Source: Pseudomonadota bacterium
GTDB lineage: Bacteria > Pseudomonadota > Alphaproteobacteria > Ferrovibrionales > Ferrovibrionaceae
Length of the DNA: 7,053 bases
Assembly: GCA_023433835.1 (NCBI GenBank)
Contig: JAEYTW010000140.1
Span: 1-7,053 of the forward strand
Direction of reading: 5' to 3'
Shown: piece after piece, positions 1-5,775 of the stretch
Layout: every line of letters starts with the position of its first letter
Position numbering within the stretch: position 1 is the first letter of the stretch
The notes under the pieces: model-generated
Told to the model about the DNA's origin: nothing
What the model saw: only the letters and a program-made list of their open reading frames with translations
Database searches by the model: none
Position numbers and translations under genes: made by a program

Positions 1-416
1 ACCTCGACGCCGGCCCGCCCCCGGACCTCGCCGCCTATGCCGCCGGTACCGCGGGCAACTTGGCCGAGGCGGCCGCGATCCTGCTGGGCCATGGCGACTC
101 GGCCACGCTGGGGGCGGCACGCGAGGCCGGCACCGCCTATGCGCTGGTCGGGCTGGTGCGTGCCGCGCCCTTTCTCGCCAGCCACGGCCGGCCCTGGATC
201 GAGGAGGGGCAGGCATCCGCCCTGCTCGCCGCCGCCGCCAGGCATCTTGCCGCGGCGCGCCGGTGCCGGGTGCCGCGCGGTGCGCTGGCCGCCCTGCTGC
301 CGGCGACGGTCGCCGGGCTCTACCTGCCGCGCCTGCGCACCGACCCAGATCCCTTCGTCTCGCCGCTGCGCAAGCAGACGACGCTGTTGTGGCGGGCGGC
401 GCTGGGCCGGTTCTAG
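1..416 (+). CDS. Squalene/phytoene synthase family protein, 3' end only (NDUFAF6-like)
   Basis: This is the C-terminal part (about 137 residues) of a protein cut by the left edge; the first whole codon is at position 3 and the stop TAG is at 414-416. The segment begins LDAGPPPDLAAYAAGTAGNL and contains the family pattern Y-x-x-G-T-A-x-x-L followed by a helix with ILLG, then an A-x-A-L-V-G-L-V-R-A-A-P-F stretch, and ends with YLPRLRTDPDPF. This matches the last helices of trans-isoprenyl diphosphate synthases of the squalene/phytoene synthase fold, and most closely the branch related to mitochondrial complex I assembly factor NDUFAF6. The Asp-rich substrate motifs lie upstream, outside the window, so I cannot say whether it is an active prenyl synthase or an assembly-factor-like relative. 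It converges on trmFO with a 57-bp gap (417-473) in which I see no convincing terminator. Confidence 0.8.
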   Translation, partial: LDAGPPPDLAAYAAGTAGNLAEAAAILLGHGDSATLGAAREAGTAYALVGLVRAAPFLASHGRPWIEEGQASALLAAAARHLAAARRCRVPRGALAALLPATVAGLYLPRLRTDPDPFVSPLRKQTTLLWRAALGRF

Positions 417-473
417 TCCGTCCGATCGCACCGCACCCTTACCGTCAACGGCTCGCCGCGCCGCAAGTCGGTG

Positions 474-1823
474 TCAGGCCGCCCGGGTTTCCGCCTGGCC
501 GAGCCAGCCGGCGAAGTCGGCGCGGGCGCGGGCGACCATCACCTGCTTGCGTTCGTGCTTGCGCACGTCGGGTAACGGCGGGAACAGGCCGAAATTGACG
601 TTCATCGGCTGGAAGCTTTTCTCATCCGCCCCGCCGGTGATGTGGCCGATCAGCGCGCCGAGCGACGTGGTGGGCGGCGGCACGACGATGTCCTGGCCCA
701 GCCGGTCCGCCGCGGCGAAGCGGCCGGCCAGCAGGCCGATCGCGGCGCTCTCCACATAGCCCTCGACCCCGGTGACCTGGCCGGCGAAGCGCAGGGCGGG
801 CATCGCCTTCAGACGCAGGGTGCCGTCGAGCAGGCGGGGGCTGTTCAGGAAAGTATTCCGGTGCAGCCCGCCCAGCCGCGCGAATTCGGCATTCTGCAGG
901 CCGGGAATCATGCGGAACACGCGCGTCTGCTCGCCATACTTCATCTTGGTCTGGAAACCGACGATGTTGTAGAGCGTGCCCAGCGCATTGTCCTGGCGCA
1001 GCTGAACCACGGCATAGGGCCGCCGGCCGGTGCGCGGGTCGCTCAGGCCGACCGGCTTCATCGGGCCGAAGGCGAGCGTCCGGTGGCCGCGCGCGGCCAT
1101 CACCTCGATCGGCAGGCAGCCGTCGAAATAGGGGGTATCCTTCTCCCACTCCTTGAATTCGGTCGCCTCGGCCGCCAGCAGCGCGGCGATGAAGGCGTCG
1201 TATTCATCGCGCGACAGCGGGCAGTTGACGTAATCGGCGCCGTCGCCGCCCGGCCCGGCCTTGTCGTAGCGCGACTGGAACCAGGCGGTGGTGAAGTCGA
1301 TCGATTCCTTGTGCACGATCGGGGCGATCGCATCGAAGAAGGCGAGGCTTTCCTCGCCGGTCAGCGCCCGCAGCGCCTCGGCCAGCGCGGGCGAGGTGAG
1401 GGGGCCGGTCGCCACCACCACATTGTCCCAGTCGGCGGGCGGCAGGCCGGCGATCTCCTCGCGCGACAGCGTGACGTTGGGCAGGGCCAGCAGCCGTTCC
1501 TGCACCGCGGCCGAGAAGCCGTCGCGGTCGACGGCGAGCGCGGCGCCGGCCGGCACCTTGTTGGCATCGGCGGCGGCGATGATCAGCGAGCCGCAGCGCC
1601 GCATTTCCTCATGCAGCAGGCCGACCGCATTGTTGTCGGCATCGTCCGAGCGGAAGGAATTCGAGCAGACGAGCTCGGCCAGCCCGTCGGTCGAATGGGC
1701 GTCGGTCTTGCGCACCGGGCGCATCTCGTGCAGCACGACGGGCACGCCGGTCCGCGCCACCTGCCAGGCGGCCTCCGACCCCGCGAGGCCGCCGCCGATC
1801 ACATGAACGGGCTGATGCGCCAT
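474..1823 (-). CDS. trmFO: TrmFO, folate-dependent tRNA (uracil-54-C5)-methyltransferase
   Basis: Encodes 449 aa, a usual length for the family. TrmFO is a cytoplasmic FAD enzyme that makes ribothymidine (m5U54) in the tRNA T-loop, using methylenetetrahydrofolate as carbon donor and NAD(P)H/FADH2 as reductant. Visible signatures are the N-terminal FAD-binding loop GGGLAG (residues 10-15), CSNSFRSD with Cys53, VVATGPLTS near 136-144, VNCPLSRDEY near 199-208, and GCLPIEVMAARG with Cys236. Cys53 and Cys236 correspond to the two functionally important cysteines known from Bacillus subtilis TrmFO (Cys53 and the catalytic Cys226). I chose the start at 1823 because the protein then begins MAHQPVHVIGGG, right at the Rossmann strand, and a GAGGAG Shine-Dalgarno (1836-1831) sits 7 nt upstream. 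The frame stays open to 1940, but that extension lacks family sequence. It is divergent from the response regulator gene across a 118-bp spacer. Confidence 0.97.
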   Translation of the reverse strand: MAHQPVHVIGGGLAGSEAAWQVARTGVPVVLHEMRPVRKTDAHSTDGLAELVCSNSFRSDDADNNAVGLLHEEMRRCGSLIIAAADANKVPAGAALAVDRDGFSAAVQERLLALPNVTLSREEIAGLPPADWDNVVVATGPLTSPALAEALRALTGEESLAFFDAIAPIVHKESIDFTTAWFQSRYDKAGPGGDGADYVNCPLSRDEYDAFIAALLAAEATEFKEWEKDTPYFDGCLPIEVMAARGHRTLAFGPMKPVGLSDPRTGRRPYAVVQLRQDNALGTLYNIVGFQTKMKYGEQTRVFRMIPGLQNAEFARLGGLHRNTFLNSPRLLDGTLRLKAMPALRFAGQVTGVEGYVESAAIGLLAGRFAAADRLGQDIVVPPPTTSLGALIGHITGGADEKSFQPMNVNFGLFPPLPDVRKHERKQVMVARARADFAGWLGQAETRAA

Positions 1824-1941
1824 GGCCCTGCTCCTCAAGTTTGCGTGACGCACCGAGCCGGGGCGCCGGGGCGGTGTTTGCATTGAGATGACGGTAAAGT
1901 AAAGTCTGCTGGCTGCCCGTCCGCCAATGACCTGAGCCAAA
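1824..1941. promoter_or_regulatory. Divergent spacer with candidate promoters (trmFO / response regulator)
   Basis: This spacer must drive both trmFO leftward and the response regulator rightward. It is GC-rich except for an AT-richer patch at about 1877-1906. On the minus strand, TTGGCG (1927-1922), an 18-nt spacer and TTTACT (1903-1898) could serve as -35/-10 for trmFO, giving a leader of roughly 65 nt. For the rightward gene, TTGAGA (1883-1888) is a possible -35, but I see no good -10 at the right distance. An 11-bp odd palindrome TGCGTGACGCA lies at 1842-1852. All of these are weak matches. Confidence 0.3.
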
Positions 1942-2373
1942 ATGAGTCAGCCCAAGATCGACTATCCCAAAATCAAGGTCCTGGTGATCGATGACCAGCA
2001 GTTCATCCGGTCGATCATCGTGCGCTTCCTGCGCTATATGGGCGTCGAGCATATCGCCGAGGCCAAGGACGGCGAAAGCGCGCTGAAGACCTGCAAGGAC
2101 TTCGCGCCCGACATCGCCTTCTGCGATATCGACATGACGCCGATGAACGGCCTGACCTTTCTCAAGGAACTCCGCCGGTCGGTCGAGATTCCGCGGGCCC
2201 GCACCCTGCCGGTGATCATGCTGACCTCGCATAACGAATCCAACGTCGTGATGGAGGCGCGTGCCTCCGGCATCGATGCGTTCCTGGTCAAGCCGGTGTC
2301 GCAGAAGGCGGTCAACGACCGTTTCGACTGGGTGGTGGCCAAGCACTACAAGGATTACGTCAAGGCGCCGTAA
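1942..2373 (+). CDS. Stand-alone CheY-like response regulator (single receiver domain)
   Basis: Encodes 143 aa forming one receiver domain with no output domain. All phosphorylation-site residues are in place: the acidic pair Asp17-Asp18 (VLVIDDQQ), phospho-acceptor Asp62 in FCDIDMTPMNG, the switch Thr95 in VIMLTSHNE, and Lys117 in FLVKPVS. It is therefore expected to accept phosphate from a histidine kinase or Hpt protein and act by protein-protein contact in the cytoplasm. The C-terminal tail of about 20 residues (DWVVAKHYKDYVKAP) extends the last helix. The ATG start has no clear Shine-Dalgarno (upstream CCTGAGCCAAA), but no better start lies upstream and the domain begins at once. No kinase, chemotaxis or output gene is adjacent. 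The hybrid kinase at the right edge is about 3.7 kb away on the other strand, so partnership cannot be claimed. The input and output are unknown. Confidence 0.93.
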   Translation: MSQPKIDYPKIKVLVIDDQQFIRSIIVRFLRYMGVEHIAEAKDGESALKTCKDFAPDIAFCDIDMTPMNGLTFLKELRRSVEIPRARTLPVIMLTSHNESNVVMEARASGIDAFLVKPVSQKAVNDRFDWVVAKHYKDYVKAP

Positions 2374-2405
2374 TTGGCAAAAATGCCACAGGCTGGCGTC
2401 CAATT
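2372..2405 (+). terminator. Nested inverted repeat just after the response regulator; possible terminator
   Basis: AATTGG (2372-2377, beginning inside the TAA stop) is perfectly complementary to CCAATT (2400-2405). Inside it, GCCA (2385-2388) can pair with TGGC (2394-2397) around a 5-nt loop; alternatively TGGCA (2375-2379) pairs with TGCCA (2384-2388) around AAAA. The position directly after a stop codon suggests transcript-end formation, but no run of T follows, so it is not a standard intrinsic terminator. It could instead be an mRNA-end stabilising structure. Confidence 0.3.
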
Positions 2406-2428
2406 GAGCAGGTCGAGCGAATTCCGGC

Positions 2429-2457
2429 TTGCCGGCCTGCGTCGATCTGCATAATCT
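2429..2457 (+). promoter_or_regulatory. Candidate promoter for the leader ORF / ABC exporter transcript
   Basis: TTGCCG (2429-2434; preceded by C, giving the CTTG-type -35 common in alphaproteobacteria), a 17-bp spacer, and TAATCT (2452-2457) fit a sigma-70 promoter moderately well. A start near 2464 would place the leader ORF's ribosome-binding site about 15 nt into the transcript and the exporter's start codon about 185 nt in. It lies in the locally most AT-rich part of the spacer. This is a match by eye only. Confidence 0.33.
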
Positions 2458-2489
2458 GCCCGTCCATTTTTCGCATTGAGGAGGTGCGC

Positions 2490-2516
2490 ATGTCGCAAGC
2501 CGTACGCCTTACCTGA
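2490..2516 (+). CDS. Putative 8-residue leader peptide (MSQAVRLT)
   Basis: An ATG at 2490 opens eight sense codons followed by TGA at 2514-2516, giving MSQAVRLT. It is preceded by GAGGAGGT (2478-2485), the strongest ribosome-binding site in the window and nearly fully complementary to the 16S rRNA tail, at a 4-nt spacing. Nothing else in the region uses this site: the exporter start lies 159 nt downstream and in another frame. Three of the codons (CAA, GTA, CTT) are of kinds usually rare in GC-rich genomes, which would slow a ribosome; this is inference. The ORF lies between a candidate promoter and self-complementary RNA that reaches the exporter's Shine-Dalgarno, so a regulatory leader peptide is the best reading. 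I know of no described leader with this sequence, and the ORF is too short to judge by coding statistics. It could be the relic of a lost gene start. Confidence 0.42.
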   Translation: MSQAVRLT

Positions 2517-2533
2517 GGCCGGCTCGACACTTC

Positions 2534-2648
2534 GGTTCCGGATCCTGACCGCCCAGCGGCCGCGTCAGGCATGATTTCGGAACCCTCCGTCGGGTCGGTG
2601 CTGACTTCCAAATCCACATGCACCAGAGAACCGTCGGAGCTGCGCACC
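2534..2648 (+). promoter_or_regulatory. Structured 5' leader able to mask the ABC exporter's ribosome-binding site
   Basis: Two hairpins abut. Hairpin I: GGTTCCG (2534-2540) pairs perfectly with CGGAACC (2578-2584), enclosing CCTGAC (2544-2549) paired with GTCAGG (2564-2569). Hairpin II: CTCCGTCGG (2585-2593) pairs with CCGTCGGAG (2631-2639) with one T-T mismatch, and this second arm holds the exporter's Shine-Dalgarno GGAG (2636-2639). In addition TGCGCACC (2641-2648), directly before the exporter ATG, is perfectly complementary to GGTGCGCA (2483-2490), the end of the leader ORF's own ribosome-binding site through the A of its ATG. The three helices are mutually compatible and would give a closed multi-branch fold. 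No T-run follows any stem, so control of translation is likelier than of transcription. No energy calculation was made. Confidence 0.4.
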
Positions 2649-4502
2649 ATGTTCGCCGCCGTCTTTTCCTTCTTCGAACGTCTGACCACGCCCTTCGCGC
2701 CCCCGCCCGCGGGCCGCGCGTTGCCGTCCCGGCTGGCGGCATTCTATCGCCATTTCATCGTCCAGTTCCGCTGGCCCCTGCTGGCCCTGATGGTGGTCGG
2801 GCTGTTCGTGGCGGTGATCGAGGTCGCGATCTATGATTATGTCGGCCGCCTGGTCGACATGCTGACCGATACGACGCCGGCCCGGCTGTTTGCCGATCAC
2901 GGGCCTGAGCTGATCTGGATGGCGGTCGTGGTCATGGTGCTGCGCCCGCTGTTCTCGGGCCTGCACAGCCTGATCAAGTTCCAGGCCATCGAACCGCAGA
3001 TGACCAACCTGGTGCGCTGGCAGATGCACACCCATGCGCTGCGCCACAGCCTGGCCTATTTCCAGAACGACTTCGCCGGCCGTATCGCCAACAAGATCAT
3101 CCAGACCGGCCCGGCGCTGCGCGGCTCGGTCGTCGACATGATCGACGCGATCTGGTTCGTGGTGGTCTACATCGTCGGCGCGCTGGCTCTGTTCGCCAAG
3201 GTCGACTTCTGGCTGGCCGCGCCGCTGCTGGCCTGGCTGGTCGCCTATTTCTTCGTGCTGCGGGCCTACGTGCCGCAGATCAAGCGGCTGGCCGTGGTGA
3301 TGTCGGAGGCGCGCTCGATGCTGACGGGCCGCGTCGTCGACAGCTACACCAACATCCAGACGGTGAAGCTGTTCGCCTCGTCCTCGCGTGAGGAAGCCTT
3401 CGCCCGCGACGGCCTGCAGTACCATACCGATCAGTTCCACGAGATGCTGCGGCCCCTGTCGTCGATGGTGATCTGGCTTTGGCTGATCAACGGCCTCCTG
3501 ATCGGCGGCACGGCGGCCTTGTCCGTGTGGCTGTGGGCGGACGGCCTGGTCACGGTCGGCGCGCTGGCGCTGGCCACCGGCCTGGCCCTGCGGGTCAACA
3601 ACATGTCCGGCTGGATCATGTGGACGATCACGAACATCTTCGAGAACGTCGGCACGGTGCAGGAAGGCATGGAGACCATCGCCAAGCCGCACGGCCTCAT
3701 CGACCGGGACGGCGCCCGGCCGATCTCGGTGACCCGGGGCGGCATCTCGTTCCGCGACGTCTCGTTCCACTACGGGCGCAAGGGCGGGATCATCGAAGGG
3801 CTGAACCTGACGATCCGGCCGGGCGAGAAGATCGGGCTGATCGGCCGGTCGGGCGCCGGCAAGTCGACCCTGGTCAACCTGCTGCTGCGCTTCTACGACC
3901 TGGAGGGCGGCGAGATCCGCATCGACGGCCAGAACATCGCCGAGGTGACGCAGGATTCGCTGCGCGCCCAGATCGGGGTGGTGACGCAGGATACCTCGCT
4001 GCTGCACCGCTCGGTCCTGGACAACGTCACCTACGGCCGGCCCGACGCGACGCGCGACCAGGCGCTGGCCGCGGCCGGCCGGGCGCATGCCGCCGACTTC
4101 CTGCCGGGCCTGGCCGACATGAAGGGCCGGACCGGGCTGGACGCCCATGTCGGCGAGCGCGGCGTCAAGCTGTCGGGCGGCCAGCGCCAGCGTATCGCGA
4201 TCGCCCGCGTCCTGCTGAAGGATGCGCCGATCCTGGTGCTGGACGAAGCGACCTCGGCACTCGATTCCGAGATCGAGGCGGCAATCCAGGAAAGCCTGTT
4301 CGAACTGATGGAAGGCAAGACCGTCATCGCCATCGCCCATCGTTTGTCGACCATCGCGGCGATGGACCGGCTGGTGGTGATGGACCACGGGCAGATCGTC
4401 GAGGAAGGCACCCACGAACAGTTGCTGAAGCTGGGCGGCATTTATGCCCAGCTGTGGAACCGGCAGTCCGGCGGCTTCCTCGATCCCGCCCACGCGGCGT
4501 GA
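2649..4502 (+). CDS. ABC exporter half-transporter (fused membrane and ATPase domains, MsbA/ABCB type)
   Basis: Encodes 617 aa, the usual size for a homodimeric type IV ABC exporter of the inner membrane. The N-terminal membrane domain has about six hydrophobic segments (roughly residues 43-62, 88-107, 165-184, 186-206, 273-295 and 297-316). The C-terminal nucleotide-binding domain has every motif: Walker A GRSGAGKST (399-407, Lys405), Q-loop Gln447 in VVTQDTS, signature LSGGQRQR (508-515), Walker B ILVLDEATS with catalytic Glu533, D-loop SALD (536-539) and H-loop His564. It should be an active ATP-driven exporter. The substrate (lipid, drug, peptide or other) cannot be read from the sequence. 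I chose the ATG at 2649 because GGAG lies 9 nt upstream and MFAAVFSFFE begins a plausible amphipathic N-terminus. An in-frame ATG at 2571 would add 26 residues but has a poor ribosome-binding site and lies within the structured leader. sorA starts 61 bp downstream on the same strand, so read-through is possible. Confidence 0.93.
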   Translation: MFAAVFSFFERLTTPFAPPPAGRALPSRLAAFYRHFIVQFRWPLLALMVVGLFVAVIEVAIYDYVGRLVDMLTDTTPARLFADHGPELIWMAVVVMVLRPLFSGLHSLIKFQAIEPQMTNLVRWQMHTHALRHSLAYFQNDFAGRIANKIIQTGPALRGSVVDMIDAIWFVVVYIVGALALFAKVDFWLAAPLLAWLVAYFFVLRAYVPQIKRLAVVMSEARSMLTGRVVDSYTNIQTVKLFASSSREEAFARDGLQYHTDQFHEMLRPLSSMVIWLWLINGLLIGGTAALSVWLWADGLVTVGALALATGLALRVNNMSGWIMWTITNIFENVGTVQEGMETIAKPHGLIDRDGARPISVTRGGISFRDVSFHYGRKGGIIEGLNLTIRPGEKIGLIGRSGAGKSTLVNLLLRFYDLEGGEIRIDGQNIAEVTQDSLRAQIGVVTQDTSLLHRSVLDNVTYGRPDATRDQALAAAGRAHAADFLPGLADMKGRTGLDAHVGERGVKLSGGQRQRIAIARVLLKDAPILVLDEATSALDSEIEAAIQESLFELMEGKTVIAIAHRLSTIAAMDRLVVMDHGQIVEEGTHEQLLKLGGIYAQLWNRQSGGFLDPAHAA

Positions 4503-4559
4503 CGATCCTGGCCATGGCGGCGTCATGCGGGTAGCATGGCGTCGCCATTGGGGGGATCG
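4503..4559 (+). promoter_or_regulatory. Long hairpin filling the ABC-sorA spacer
   Basis: ATGGCGGCGTCATGC (4514-4528), loop GGGTA (4529-4533) and GCATGGCGTCGCCAT (4534-4548) form a 15-bp stem with 13 Watson-Crick pairs and two G-T (G-U in RNA) wobbles. Outside it, CGATCC (4503-4508) is perfectly complementary to GGATCG (4554-4559), leaving a 5 x 5 internal loop. The structure starts at the base after the exporter's TGA and ends 4 nt before the sorA ATG, covering part of the sorA Shine-Dalgarno GGGGGGA (4550-4556). No T-run follows on either strand, so an ordinary intrinsic terminator is unlikely. A terminator of another kind, an mRNA-stabilising stem, or control of sorA translation are all possible. 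Confidence 0.55.
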
Positions 4560-4563
4560 GCAC

Positions 4564-5775
4564 ATGGATCAGCTTTCACGTCGCCGGATGCTGGCGACAT
4601 CAGGGGCGGCGGGCCTGGTGCTCGCCGCCGGCCGGGCTGCGGCGCAGGCCGTCGATCTCGGCCTCGCGGGCGGCCTCGGCGAGCGGCCGATGACCACCGC
4701 CTTTCCGCAGAAAGGCGCGATGATCCTGCAGCGGACCCGGCCGCCGCTGCTCGAGACCCCGTTCGAGGTGTTCGACGACGGCGTATTCACCCCGAACGAC
4801 CGCTTCTTCGTGCGCTGGCACCAGGCGATCATACCGACCGAAATCGATGTCGATAGATTCCGCCTGACCGTGCGCGGCCACGTCGACAGCCCGCTGTCGC
4901 TGTCGCTGAAGGCGCTCGAGGCGATGCCGAGGGCCGAGATCGCCGCGGTCAATCAATGCTCGGGCAATTCCCGCGGCTTCTTCAGCCCCCGCGTCGCGGG
5001 CGCGCAATGGGGCAACGGGGCGATGGGGAACGCGCTGTGGAGTGGCGTGCCGCTGCGCGTCATCCTCGACCGCGCCGGCATCCGCCCCGGTGCCGTGGCA
5101 GTGCGGATCAAGGGCATGGATGCGCCGCTGGTCGACGACGCGCCGCTGTTCATGAAATCGCTGAGCCTTGATCACGCCCGCGACGGCGAGGTCATGCTGG
5201 CCTTCGGCATGAACGGCGCGGGCCTGCCGCTGCTGAATGGCGCGCCGCTGCGCCTGGTGGTGCCCGGCTGGTATTCGACCTATTGGGTCAAGATGGTCGA
5301 CGATATCGAGGTGCTGGCCCAGCCGGACGACAACTACTGGACCACCACGGCCTACCGGATCCCCGATACCCCCGGCGCCGACGTGCGGCCGGGGCAGACC
5401 GGCTTCGGGCTGGTGCCGATCAACCGGATGGTGCCGCGTTCCTTCGTCACCAACCTGCGAGAGGGTGGCAAGGTAGCCCAGGGCGGCGAGATCGCCTTGC
5501 GGGGCATCGCCTTCGGCGGCGATTGCGGCGTGGCGCGGGTCGAGATATCGACCGACGGCGGGGCGACCTGGCGCGAGGCGACGCTGGGTCCCGATGAAGG
5601 CAGATACGGCTTCCGCCGCTGGCAGGCGACCTGGCGGCCGGACGGGCGGGGCACGCGGGTGATCAAGGTGCGCTGCACGAACGACAATGACGTGATCCAG
5701 CCCGACGCGGCGACCTGGAACGGGTCGGGCTTCATGCGCAACGTCGTCGAAACCGTCTCGGTGACCGTGTCGTGA
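4564..5775 (+). CDS. sorA: SorA-like sulfite dehydrogenase, molybdenum subunit (Tat-exported)
   Basis: Encodes 403 aa of the sulfite oxidase family: a periplasmic molybdopterin enzyme oxidising sulfite to sulfate and passing electrons to a cytochrome c. The N-terminus carries a twin-arginine signal, SRRRMLA (residues 5-11), then a hydrophobic stretch and a likely cleavage site near AAAQA (25-29). The molybdenum domain follows with VRWH (Arg84, His86), and NQCSGNSRG with the cofactor-ligating Cys132 and Arg137; these match the Arg-x-His and Cys-x4-Arg patterns of Starkeya novella SorA (Arg55/His57, Cys104/Arg109). VPGWYSTYWVKMV (233-245) carries the active-site tyrosine region. Residues from about 285 to the end form the immunoglobulin-like dimerisation domain, including STDGGATWREA and NGSGFMRNVVE. 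There is no b5-type heme domain, as expected for SorA. I chose the ATG at 4564 because GGGGGGA lies 7 nt upstream and the Tat motif follows at once. It overlaps sorB by 4 bp. The substrate is inferred from the family. Confidence 0.9.
   Translation: MDQLSRRRMLATSGAAGLVLAAGRAAAQAVDLGLAGGLGERPMTTAFPQKGAMILQRTRPPLLETPFEVFDDGVFTPNDRFFVRWHQAIIPTEIDVDRFRLTVRGHVDSPLSLSLKALEAMPRAEIAAVNQCSGNSRGFFSPRVAGAQWGNGAMGNALWSGVPLRVILDRAGIRPGAVAVRIKGMDAPLVDDAPLFMKSLSLDHARDGEVMLAFGMNGAGLPLLNGAPLRLVVPGWYSTYWVKMVDDIEVLAQPDDNYWTTTAYRIPDTPGADVRPGQTGFGLVPINRMVPRSFVTNLREGGKVAQGGEIALRGIAFGGDCGVARVEISTDGGATWREATLGPDEGRYGFRRWQATWRPDGRGTRVIKVRCTNDNDVIQPDAATWNGSGFMRNVVETVSVTVS

Noticed and set aside
417..473. Terminator between the squalene/phytoene synthase gene and trmFO
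   Set aside because: Only 3-4 bp stems (such as CGGC/GCCG at 449-463) without T-runs are present, no better than background in GC-rich DNA.
642..1886. A 414-codon open frame on the plus strand opposite trmFO
   Set aside because: It is complementary to a clear trmFO, and its low-complexity composition shows no recognisable fold. It is a by-product of GC-rich third positions.
1824..1940. N-terminal extension of TrmFO (up to 39 extra residues)
   Set aside because: The family sequence begins at the ATG at 1823, which has its own GAGGAG site. The extension has no homology-like character and would consume the divergent promoter region.
2556..2563. GCGGCCGC palindrome as a regulatory site
   Set aside because: It lies in the loop of hairpin I and is an 8-bp GC palindrome common in such genomes. 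There is no independent sign of function.
2571..2648. Earlier start of the ABC exporter at ATG 2571
   Set aside because: It has only a poor upstream AGG, sits inside a predicted hairpin loop, and adds 26 residues unlike an exporter N-terminus. It cannot be fully excluded.
3479..4534. A 351-codon open frame overlapping the exporter in another frame
   Set aside because: The product is Arg/Gly/Pro-rich without motifs, and the overlapped frame encodes Walker A, signature and Walker B. It has no credible ribosome-binding site.
2565..4565. A 666-codon open frame on the minus strand opposite the ABC exporter
   Set aside because: It lies antisense to an exporter with every ATPase motif intact. Its product is dominated by Arg, Gln, Asp, His and Gly with no domain pattern, the usual result of reading GC-rich coding DNA backwards.
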